Shown here: positions 38,811 to 47,091 of the stretch, piece after piece
Layout of the letters: each line of letters starts with the position of its first letter
Position numbering within the stretch: the first letter of the stretch is position 1
Assembly (NCBI GenBank): GCA_943354965.1
Contig: CALRDN010000003.1
Location: 1 to 64,000 of the forward strand
Direction: 5' to 3'
DNA length: 64,000 nucleotides
DNA from: Candidatus Peribacteria bacterium
Lineage (GTDB): Bacteria > Patescibacteriota > Gracilibacteria > UBA1369 > UBA12463
The notes under the pieces: model-generated
Told to the model about the DNA's origin: nothing
The model's input: only the letters and a program-made list of their open reading frames with translations
Database searches by the model: none
Program-made: the position numbers and the translations under genes

Positions 38811-39203
38811 CTACGTCTCTAGGTTGATGCTGTATATCTGGTCGCTTGTCTCGGAAAAGTTTTTGGGAATATTTGGGATGCTATATGCGGGTGGCTGTGG
38901 ACTGGTGACTTCTACTTTCTCTTCCGTCGTTGCATACCTTGGGAAGTGTGCCGGGATCGGTAGGGTGACTTGATTGAGTGTCACGGTACCTGCCTGGCCC
39001 GCCGACGAGGCGCGCATTACATCCATCGCGGAGTCATGGGCTGTCTGTCCGAGGAAGGCGTTGATCTCACTCTCGGTTGTTCGGTAGACCCGACCAAATT
39101 TGAGTGCTCGCAACTTCCCTTCTCTGATCCACTTCAATACGGTGTATTGATGAACCTGGAGAATCTCGGCGACCTGCTTCGGAGTGTAGAATTTTTCATT
39201 CAT
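38811..39203 (-). CDS. Excisionase/MerR-type helix-turn-helix DNA-binding protein
   Basis: KFYTPKQVAEILQVHQYTVLKWIREGKLRALKFGRVYRTTESEINAFL. Confidence 0.88.
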   Translation of the reverse strand: MNEKFYTPKQVAEILQVHQYTVLKWIREGKLRALKFGRVYRTTESEINAFLGQTAHDSAMDVMRASSAGQAGTVTLNQVTLPIPAHFPRYATTEEKVEVTSPQPPAYSIPNIPKNFSETSDQIYSINLET

Positions 39204-39229
39204 GGACTCCTAGCATACCATACGATATG

Positions 39230-39319
39230 TCAACTTCTCTACACTTTTTTACATTTTAGACTGTTCTACTATACTTTTTTATATTCTTTTACACTTTATT
39301 ACAGTCTACGTTGTCCTAC
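39230..39319. repeat. 10-bp-phased TACACTTTTT repeat array upstream of the HTH gene
   Basis: TACACTTTTTTACA (39240), TATACTTTTTTATA (39270), TACACTTTATTACA (39290); degenerate 10-mers lie between and around them. Confidence 0.7.
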
Positions 39320-39520
39320 CTACCGACTCGGGAAACCTGAACTTTAACTAAACCCTATCAAACTTAATGTAATGTAATTTATTTAAACTCTTACTTTGTT
39401 GTGCCAACTTTAGCAAAGTTATTTATCGTTTACAATGTTTTTGTACACTTTTCTTAATTTGTTTAAATCTTATTAAAGTTATTATATTTTGTGTTTGAGC
39501 TTATTTGTTTATCGTTAGCC

Positions 39521-39580
39521 ATATTTAATACAATCTGATGATATTTAATTACATCTAATGATATTGAATTTGTTCAACCA
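39521..39580. repeat. 20-bp tandem repeat in an AT-rich intergenic island
   Basis: ATATTTAATACAATCTGATG / ATATTTAATTACATCTAATG (16/20 match) / a degenerate third copy. Confidence 0.7.
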
Positions 39581-39710
39581 TTGTGCAAAACTTTTTCATA
39601 ACTTGTCACTCCAGCTATTGTGCGGTTTTTATAATGATTTTTAATTCTATCTCTTTTAAAAGTAGGGCACGTCAAAATGACGAACCTCATAGCTGTACTA
39701 TTTTAAAAAA

Positions 39711-42632
39711 CTACATAATCTTCTTCAGCCACTTTCCAGTAAGGGAGGTCTTGGATTTGATGATGTCTTCGGGGGTGCCTTGGGCGACGAGTTCGCCACC
39801 GCCGTCGCCGCCTTCTGGACCCATGTCGAGGAGGTGGTCGCAGCATTTGATGACGTCGAGGTTGTGCTCGATGATGAGGACGGTGTTGCCCTTCTCTACG
39901 AGACGCTGGAGAACCTCCAGGAGACGTCGGACGTCGTCAAAGTGGAGACCGGTGGTAGGTTCGTCGAGGACGTAGAGGGTACGGCCGGTCGAGCGGCGAG
40001 AAAGTTCTGTCGCGAGTTTGATACGCTGGGCTTCGCCGCCGGAGAGCGTGGTTGCGGACTGACCGAGGTGGAGGTAGTTGAGACCGACATCGACTAGGGT
40101 TTGCATCTTCGTCTTGATTGATGGTACTGCCTGGAAAAACTCGAGTGCCTCTTCCGTAGTCATATCGAGAACGTCGGCAATGTTTTTTCCACGGTAACGG
40201 ATTTCCAATGCTTCGTTGTTATATCGGCGGCCCTTACACTCTTCGCAAGGTACGTATACATCTGGAAGGAAGTGCATCTCAATTTTCTTAATACCATCAC
40301 CGGCACAAGCCTCGCAACGACCTCCCTTCACATTGAACGAGAAGCGACCGCTCTTGTAGCCACGCATGCGAGAATCGCTTGTTTGAGCGAAGATTTCACG
40401 AATGTCCGTAAACACTCCGGTATAGGTAGCTGGATTACTTCGTGGTGTACGACCAATCGGAGATTGATCAATATTAATAATTTTATCGATATGTTCGATA
40501 CCCTCGATTCGCTCGTGACGGCCCGGCTGCTCGTGACTTCCGTAGAGCTCTTGTGAGATTTTTTTCACCAAGATGTCATTAATCAGTGTCGATTTTCCTG
40601 ATCCGGATACACCCGTGACACCAATAAGTGTACCAAGTGGAAACTTCGCGGTAACCGTCTTGAGATTATGCTCAAATGCCCCAACAATTACTAACTGCTT
40701 GCCATTCCCCTTTCTTCGTACTTTTGGCATCTTGATACTCTCTTTCCCTGAAAGGTATCTTCCTGTAAGTGAGTTTGGATTATCCATGACCTCCTGTGGC
40801 GTACCGTGTGCCACAACCTGTCCGCCGTGCTTACCTGCGCCCGGTCCAATATCCAATAAATAATCCGCCTGGAGCATCATGTCACTATCATGCTCTACGA
40901 CGATGACGGTGTTGCCAAGCTCCTTTAAATGAACGAGTGTCTTGATTAATTTTTCATTATCATTTTGATGAAGTCCGATAGATGGCTCATCCAAGACATA
41001 AACCACACCTGATAATCGTGAACCGATTTGTGTAGCGAGACGAATACGCTGCGCCTCACCTCCGGAGAGCGTGTTAGCGGCACGATTGAGTGTTAAATAT
41101 GAGAGACCTACATCGGTCAAAAATTGTAATCGTGAGTTCACCTCCTGGAAAATTAATTTTCCGATATGTTTCTCGCTCTCGCTCAGCACAAGTCCGTTGA
41201 AAAATGTTTTGGCCTTACCGACGGAAAATTCCGTGACATCGATAATCGACATATCTCCAACCTTCACCGCAAGAACCTCAGGGCGAAGCCGTTTCCCATG
41301 ACACATAGGACAGTCGAGAATTCGCATAAAGGTCTCAATCTTCTTTCTCACATAATCTGAGTCCGTTTCTAAATATCTACGTTCGAGATTTGGAATAACT
41401 CCTTCGAATGTTGTTGTATATTCTCCGCGGAAGCCAGGAGTTAGCGCCGGGGTTTCGTCGTCATCGCCCTCTGTTGGCCTACTCGCGCCTATATTTATCG
41501 TATATTTTTTGTCTCCTGTTCCATAAAACACTATATCCATCGCCTCTTTTGAAAGATTCTTCACGGAAGTATTCATGGAGAATTTGTAGGTCTTTGCTAC
41601 CGCCTCGAGAATACGATTATACCATGTCAAGTGCGACGTAGTGGCCGACCATGGCATGATAGCACCCTCTGCGAGCGTTAAATCTTTGCTTGGAAGTACG
41701 AGTGTCGGATCGATCTCCAATTTCGTTCCAAGTCCATGACAGGTAGGACAAGCTCCATGCGGTGAGTTGAAAGAGAAAAATCGTGGAGAAATTTCAGGAA
41801 TAGAAATATTACAATCTGCGCAGGCGAAACGCTCTGAAAATACTTCTTCTTTCTTGGTGTCATTATCTTGAATGATCATTATACCCTCGCCGTGCTTGAG
41901 GGCGATCTCGACGGAATCGGCGAGACGGGATCGATCTGAGTTTGGAACTTCAATTTCCTCACCTGTTGAAAGTTTTTCTACGGTTCTACCGAAGTTTTTG
42001 ATTACGAGACGATCAACTACGACATCAATTGAATGCTTCTTTGTCTCATCAAGCTCAGGAATTTCGAGGACGTTTACTACTTCGCCGTCTACTCTTACGC
42101 GGACAAATCCATCTTTTTTAATTTTCTCAATCGCTTTTTCATGACGTCCTTTTCTGTCTCTCACGGCTGGCGAGAGAATCAAAATCTTCTTTCCCTCCGG
42201 CATAGCCGCCACGATCTCAACAATCTGAGATGTTGATTGTCTGGAAATAGTTTTTCCACACTCCGGACAGTGAGGATGACCGATTTTCGCAAAAAGTAGT
42301 CGCAAATAATCATAAATTTCTGTCACGGTTCCGACGGTAGAGCGCGGATTACGCGGTGCGGTCTTCTGATCAATAGAAATAGCCGGGCTTAAACCCTCGA
42401 TTGAGTCTACATCCGGCTTCTCCATGAGCTGGAGAAACTGACGCGCATAGGTCGAAAGTGACTCTACATATCGTCTCTGGCCCTCAGCGTAAATCGTATC
42501 AAAGGCGAGGGAACTTTTTCCCGAGCCTGAAAGACCCGTCATTACCGTAAGCTGATTCCTCGGGATTTCCACGCTCACATTCTTTAAATTGTGAATTCGG
42601 GCTCCCTTTACAATAATTTTGTCATTTGTCAT
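39711..42632 (-). CDS. uvrA: UvrABC system protein A
   Basis: Two ABC cassettes ([43 protein letters not shown]), Zn-finger CxxC pairs, [17 protein letters not shown]. Confidence 0.98.
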   Translation of the reverse strand: MTNDKIIVKGARIHNLKNVSVEIPRNQLTVMTGLSGSGKSSLAFDTIYAEGQRRYVESLSTYARQFLQLMEKPDVDSIEGLSPAISIDQKTAPRNPRSTVGTVTEIYDYLRLLFAKIGHPHCPECGKTISRQSTSQIVEIVAAMPEGKKILILSPAVRDRKGRHEKAIEKIKKDGFVRVRVDGEVVNVLEIPELDETKKHSIDVVVDRLVIKNFGRTVEKLSTGEEIEVPNSDRSRLADSVEIALKHGEGIMIIQDNDTKKEEVFSERFACADCNISIPEISPRFFSFNSPHGACPTCHGLGTKLEIDPTLVLPSKDLTLAEGAIMPWSATTSHLTWYNRILEAVAKTYKFSMNTSVKNLSKEAMDIVFYGTGDKKYTINIGASRPTEGDDDETPALTPGFRGEYTTTFEGVIPNLERRYLETDSDYVRKKIETFMRILDCPMCHGKRLRPEVLAVKVGDMSIIDVTEFSVGKAKTFFNGLVLSESEKHIGKLIFQEVNSRLQFLTDVGLSYLTLNRAANTLSGGEAQRIRLATQIGSRLSGVVYVLDEPSIGLHQNDNEKLIKTLVHLKELGNTVIVVEHDSDMMLQADYLLDIGPGAGKHGGQVVAHGTPQEVMDNPNSLTGRYLSGKESIKMPKVRRKGNGKQLVIVGAFEHNLKTVTAKFPLGTLIGVTGVSGSGKSTLINDILVKKISQELYGSHEQPGRHERIEGIEHIDKIINIDQSPIGRTPRSNPATYTGVFTDIREIFAQTSDSRMRGYKSGRFSFNVKGGRCEACAGDGIKKIEMHFLPDVYVPCEECKGRRYNNEALEIRYRGKNIADVLDMTTEEALEFFQAVPSIKTKMQTLVDVGLNYLHLGQSATTLSGGEAQRIKLATELSRRSTGRTLYVLDEPTTGLHFDDVRRLLEVLQRLVEKGNTVLIIEHNLDVIKCCDHLLDMGPEGGDGGGELVAQGTPEDIIKSKTSLTGKWLKKIM

Positions 42633-42686
42633 GGTACCGTGCAGCGTAGCACGGATTTATACAAGATTCAAGTCTATAGAGTCCCC

Positions 42687-43571
42687 TTATCCTATAATCG
42701 CATCAACGGTCTCTCCGATGAGATTGGAAGCTGGCGCACTATCATGTGTCGTAAGGTAGCCAAATTTCTTACTATTTTCCTTTTTTTCGAAGAGGTAGGT
42801 CAGATAAATATAGCCAATAATGAGGAATGGCACGAGGAGGAAGGTCCACTCCATTTCGAGGAAGACGTTGAAAATAGCGTGGAGCGTTGCGGCGATGAGG
42901 AAGCCTTGCACGAGGTTCTGTACGGCAAAAATCTTTTCATCATCGATTCCAAAAATCTTCTCCATCATCTTTGGCCAAATGATTGTTTTTTGTTGACGAA
43001 GGATTGGTGTGGAGAAATAGGAAATACCATAATAGTAGCCCATCATTCCCGAGAAGAGGACGTGCACGAAGGTGGAAAAAATCGAACGGAAGATAAACGG
43101 CAACATGAGGTTTTGCGGCCCCTGATGCACCCAAATGTTATGAAAGTACATAATATTTTCCGTGAAAGAAAATCCGAGAGCGCAGAGAATCGATAGCTCA
43201 ATTACATCATCAATATCATGAAATTCACTCGTGCCCATCGCACGAACGGCAATATGTTTCATAAACTCTTCTATGACACCAACGATAGCAAATGTGAGAA
43301 TGACGCTGAGCGGAATACTCACAAATCCTAATGGTCCAATCATATTCGCCGTAAATGGCTGCGTATAGCGAAAGGCGTTAATCCATGGGAAAAACTGCCA
43401 GAGATATTTATAAAAAAGAATCGGAAAGACTGCTGTCGCACCGAGGAAGAATGCATAGAAGATTACACTTCTTCTGTAGGGATTTTTTACGTAAAAAATA
43501 TACCCCCACACTGCTGCAGGAATTCCTGCCAGGAGAATCGATCCTATAATTTGTATGATTTGGGAGTTCAT
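42687..43571 (-). CDS. PrsW-family intramembrane protease-like protein
   Basis: Multi-TM with VGVIEEFMKHIAVRA and LGFSFTENIMYF. The track start is 43652; MNSQIIQII at 43571 is likelier. Confidence 0.75.
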   Translation of the reverse strand: MNSQIIQIIGSILLAGIPAAVWGYIFYVKNPYRRSVIFYAFFLGATAVFPILFYKYLWQFFPWINAFRYTQPFTANMIGPLGFVSIPLSVILTFAIVGVIEEFMKHIAVRAMGTSEFHDIDDVIELSILCALGFSFTENIMYFHNIWVHQGPQNLMLPFIFRSIFSTFVHVLFSGMMGYYYGISYFSTPILRQQKTIIWPKMMEKIFGIDDEKIFAVQNLVQGFLIAATLHAIFNVFLEMEWTFLLVPFLIIGYIYLTYLFEKKENSKKFGYLTTHDSAPASNLIGETVDAIIG

Positions 43572-43683
43572 ATCTGCGGTGTTTGGGTTCGGTTCATTCT
43601 TTTGATTATACCATGAAAAGCCCCTAAAGCCAAGGCAAAGCTGATACTGCAAAAAGGCAGCCTCCTCTATGCCATATATTGAA

Positions 43684-43749
43684 ATGCTCGCGAATTGCTA
43701 GCTCTATGGGGTACAAATGCTAAGGAATTGCTAAGGAGATGCTAGCATA
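43684..43749. repeat. 11-bp periodic array, consensus about WTGCTAAGGAA
   Basis: ATGCTCGCGAA, TTGCTAGCTCT, ATGGGGTACAA, ATGCTAAGGAA, TTGCTAAGGAG, ATGCTAGCATA as consecutive 11-mers. Confidence 0.8.
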
Positions 43750-43785
43750 TCAAAAACCGCATAATAAGAAGGGCGCCGACCGTTA

Positions 43786-44922
43786 TTAATCCATTATTTG
43801 CCCCTCGTGAACTTTCCTAACCGTTGAAGCTGAGCGCAGCTTTGGAGAGGTTGGAAGTGGGTTGCCCTGTGCGACGGTCATAATGATCTGGGTATTAGGC
43901 GGGAGCATCTCAAAAATGTCATTTTTACGATCGGAGTCGAGCTCGGAGAAGATATCGTCGAGGAGAATGATCGGAGTTTCGCCGGTTTTGTAGGCAAACC
44001 AAGCAATCTCGGCCTCCTTGAGTCCCATGAGCGCTGATCGAAGCTCGCCGCGAGAGGCGATGAGTTCGAGAGGGTATCCACGAATTTTCAGCTTTATATC
44101 GTCGCGGTGCGGGCCTACGGAGGTATGGGTGGAGCGAGTATCCCGGGAACGATTCTGCGTAAGGGCATGAAGGAGAAGAGATTGAATCTCATTTTGAAGC
44201 TGAGTTGAAGCTGAATTTTGGAGAAAGCTTACGTAGTCGATCTGATAGAGTGCCTCTCCTACCTGTTCGCAAAGCTGTTTTCGGAGAAAATCAATAAGTT
44301 CAAGTCGACTAGTCAACAAAGCTGCTCCAGCTTCGGCGAGTGGCGGATCCCATATGTCGAGGGCTGAGATAGAGGCAGTTCCCAGCTTTATCTGAAGCAG
44401 AAGAGCGTTGCGTTGGGATAAAAGCTTCTGGTAGGTCTGAAGCTGTCTCATATATCCCGGAACGGTTTGGATGAGAATGGTATTGATATATTTTCGGCGA
44501 AGAGCGGGCTCTCCGGTGAGAATATGAAGGTCCTCAGGGCGGAAGAGGACGGTTTTTATGTGTCCAAGAAACTTGGGGGCAGAGATTTTGGTACCGTTTT
44601 TTTTGAGAACACGCTGATGCTGCGGTGTGGTGATCTCGCACATCTCCAAATGAATAGGCGTGTCTGTTTTATCAGTCTGAGACTGATCTCCCGAGACCCC
44701 CTTCGCTTCGATTCGGAAAAAATCTTTATCAAACTGCTTCAAAAATTCACGATCTCCTAGTCGGAACGACTTTGTGATCGCCATCAGGTACATCGCCTCC
44801 AGAAAATTTGTTTTTCCTTGCGCGTTTTCTCCACTCAATATGACGATTGGCTCATCAGGGAAAGCAAAATCGAGCCTCGCGTAGTTGCGAAAATTTTCGA
44901 GATGGAGAGAGTTAAGTTTCAT
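43786..44922 (-). CDS. recF: DNA replication/repair protein RecF
   Basis: LHLENFRNYARLDFAF...GENAQGKTNFLEAMYLMA, IILLDDIFSELDSDRK. Confidence 0.95.
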   Translation of the reverse strand: MKLNSLHLENFRNYARLDFAFPDEPIVILSGENAQGKTNFLEAMYLMAITKSFRLGDREFLKQFDKDFFRIEAKGVSGDQSQTDKTDTPIHLEMCEITTPQHQRVLKKNGTKISAPKFLGHIKTVLFRPEDLHILTGEPALRRKYINTILIQTVPGYMRQLQTYQKLLSQRNALLLQIKLGTASISALDIWDPPLAEAGAALLTSRLELIDFLRKQLCEQVGEALYQIDYVSFLQNSASTQLQNEIQSLLLHALTQNRSRDTRSTHTSVGPHRDDIKLKIRGYPLELIASRGELRSALMGLKEAEIAWFAYKTGETPIILLDDIFSELDSDRKNDIFEMLPPNTQIIMTVAQGNPLPTSPKLRSASTVRKVHEGQIMD

Positions 44923-44953
44923 TGCCGCGAGTGTAACATATTTTGATCAAGGT

Positions 44954-44981
44954 TTGCATTGTGATGGAAAGCAGCTAGAAT
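44954..44981 (+). promoter_or_regulatory. Sigma70-like promoter for thrS
   Basis: TTGCAT (44954-44959), 16-nt spacer, TAGAAT (44976-44981). Confidence 0.5.
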
Positions 44982-45012
44982 GTGTGGGCTCCTATGTTTT
45001 AATACTATTTTC

Positions 45013-46827
45013 ATGCCTCCACGATCATCAAAACCAGCAGAAACAGACCCAATTTATGGCATGAGACACTCATGCGCGCATATGCTCGCCCAGGCGGTAT
45101 TGCAGATTTTTCCTGATGCAAAATTGGGAGTTGGACCGGTGATTGAAAATGGCTTTTATTATGACTTTCAGCTTCCAAGGACGTTAACTCCGGAGGATAT
45201 GAAAGATCTCCAGAAGAAGATGGAGCATATTGGAAAGCAGGGGCAGACGTTTGTACGACAAGAAAAAACGATCGTGGAGGCGAAAGAATTTTTGAAAAAT
45301 GGAGGAATGGGAGTGAAAACGGGAACGGGATCCGACACCTCCGGTGTCCAGCCATTCAAAATTGAGCTCGTAGAGGATCTCGCGGCAAAAGGAGAGACGG
45401 GCGTAAGCTTTTATGAAAATGTGGATCAGAAAGGTGAGGTACGATTTGTAGATTTATGCCGTGGAAATCACACGGAAACGACCGGAAAAGTCGGAGCGTT
45501 TCAACTCACAAGTATTGCCAGCGCGTACTGGAAGGGAGACAGCGAAAATCCATCGATGCAGCGTATTTATGGTGTCTGCTTCGAGACAGAGGCGGAGTTG
45601 AAAGAATACCTCGCACGAATTGAAGAGGCGAAGAAACGTGATCATAAAATTCTTGGAAAACAGTTAGGATTATTTGCATTTAGTCCGCTTGTTGGTGCGG
45701 GTTTGCCGTTGTTTCTTCCAAAGGGCGCTCGTTTGAAAAAACTATTAGAAGATTTCATTACGAAGGAAAAAGAAAAACGTGGATACTCATTTGTTTGCAT
45801 TCCACACATCGCGAAAGATGCGTTGTATGTCACGAGCGGACATTTGGGAAAGTATGATGCCATGATGCCGATTATGGAGACGGAAGAAGGCGGAGATGCT
45901 CTCGTGATGAAGGCGATGAACTGTCCGCATCACTTTGAATTATTCAAAGCAGAAGCACACTCATACCGTGAATTACCGCTTCGTTATGCGGAGAATACGA
46001 CGGTATATCGAAATGAAAAAAGCGGTGAGGTAAACGGATTATTCCGAGTACGCGCTGTCACGCAGGATGATACGCACCACTTCGTGCGACATGATCAGAT
46101 CGGTTCTGAAATTGATATGATCTTGGGTTTGACTCGCGTGGTCTATGAAAAATTTGATTTCAAAAACTTCCGTGCTCGTGTCAGTATCCGCGATCCGAAA
46201 AAGCCGGAGAAATATTTTGGTGATGATGCGTTATGGCAGCTTGCCGAGAAAAATCTCGTAGAGGGCGTACAACGATGGGGTGCAGAATACTTCATCGGTG
46301 AGGGAGAAGCGGCTTTCTACGGACCTAAAATCGATATCATGGTAGAGGATGCGTTGGGACGAGAATGGCAGCTCACTACCGTTCAGCTCGACTTCACTCA
46401 GCCGGAAAATTTTGATCTGGAGTATACCGGGGAAGACGGGAAGCGACAGCGGCCGGCCGTATTGCATGTTGCGATTTTCGGCTCGCTCGAGCGATTTATG
46501 GGAATTATTATTGAGCATTTCGCCGGAGCATTTCCCGCATGGCTCGCGCCGATTCAGGTACGCATTCTGCCGGTGAGTGATCAGTTTCTACCCTATGCCA
46601 CCGAGGTTTTTGAGAAATTGCGAGCGGAGGGGTGCCGAGTGGAAATCGATACTGCGGCGGAGACGTTGGGTAAAAAAATCCGAAATGCCGAGCATACTCG
46701 AGTGCCATACATGGTCGTTATTGGCGAAAAAGAAACAGCCGATAAAACCGTTGCCGTGCGCGATTATGCTACGAAAAAACAGGAGACGATGGAGCTGAAT
46801 GCGTTACTTGTACTGCTGCGAGCGTAA
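45013..46827 (+). CDS. thrS: Threonyl-tRNA synthetase lacking an N-terminal TGS domain
   Basis: MRHSCAHMLAQAVLQIFPDAKLGVGPVIENGFYYDF; class II motifs; anticodon-binding C-terminus. The track start 44980 overlaps the predicted -10. Confidence 0.95.
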   Translation: MPPRSSKPAETDPIYGMRHSCAHMLAQAVLQIFPDAKLGVGPVIENGFYYDFQLPRTLTPEDMKDLQKKMEHIGKQGQTFVRQEKTIVEAKEFLKNGGMGVKTGTGSDTSGVQPFKIELVEDLAAKGETGVSFYENVDQKGEVRFVDLCRGNHTETTGKVGAFQLTSIASAYWKGDSENPSMQRIYGVCFETEAELKEYLARIEEAKKRDHKILGKQLGLFAFSPLVGAGLPLFLPKGARLKKLLEDFITKEKEKRGYSFVCIPHIAKDALYVTSGHLGKYDAMMPIMETEEGGDALVMKAMNCPHHFELFKAEAHSYRELPLRYAENTTVYRNEKSGEVNGLFRVRAVTQDDTHHFVRHDQIGSEIDMILGLTRVVYEKFDFKNFRARVSIRDPKKPEKYFGDDALWQLAEKNLVEGVQRWGAEYFIGEGEAAFYGPKIDIMVEDALGREWQLTTVQLDFTQPENFDLEYTGEDGKRQRPAVLHVAIFGSLERFMGIIIEHFAGAFPAWLAPIQVRILPVSDQFLPYATEVFEKLRAEGCRVEIDTAAETLGKKIRNAEHTRVPYMVVIGEKETADKTVAVRDYATKKQETMELNALLVLLRA

Positions 46828-46837
46828 GCCATAAAAG

Positions 46838-46972
46838 CTCACTTTTAAAAATGTATTTAACTCACAGGATATCTCCTCTAAATGCTTGTTTTGATATGAT
46901 ATCAATTTGATAGCAATTTAGTATCAAGTTGCTATGGGTTTGTATATCGTATGATAGCTTTTCAAAAGTGAG
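46838..46972. repeat. Inverted repeat enclosing an 11-bp periodic array
   Basis: CTCACTTTTAAAA (46838-46850) pairs with TTTTCAAAAGTGAG (46959-46972). Inside are 11-mers TTTGATATGAT, ATCAATTTGAT, AGCAATTTAGT, ATCAAGTTGCT, ATGGGTTTGTA, TATCGTATGAT. Confidence 0.75.
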
Positions 46973-47091
46973 GCAGAAGATGCCCCCGGAACCCCATTAA
47001 TGAATATCCCCCAAGGGACACCCCCCCCCTTAGGGACAACTCTGCTGAGCCGCCTGCTGGGGCGCAGGTGATATCACTTCGATTTCCAATC

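Noticed and set aside
39330-39710. Firm call of a replication origin
   Set aside because: AT-rich with repeats, but no consensus DnaA boxes recognised and no dnaA/dnaN neighbour; recF alone is insufficient. Kept only as a hypothesis.
39780-40097. 105-aa plus-strand ORF overlapping uvrA
   Set aside because: Antisense frame of a highly conserved gene; no independent support.
43684-46972. 11-bp periodic intergenic arrays as CRISPR or tRNA remnants
   Set aside because: Units are contiguous with no spacers, and no cloverleaf or T-loop consensus was seen.
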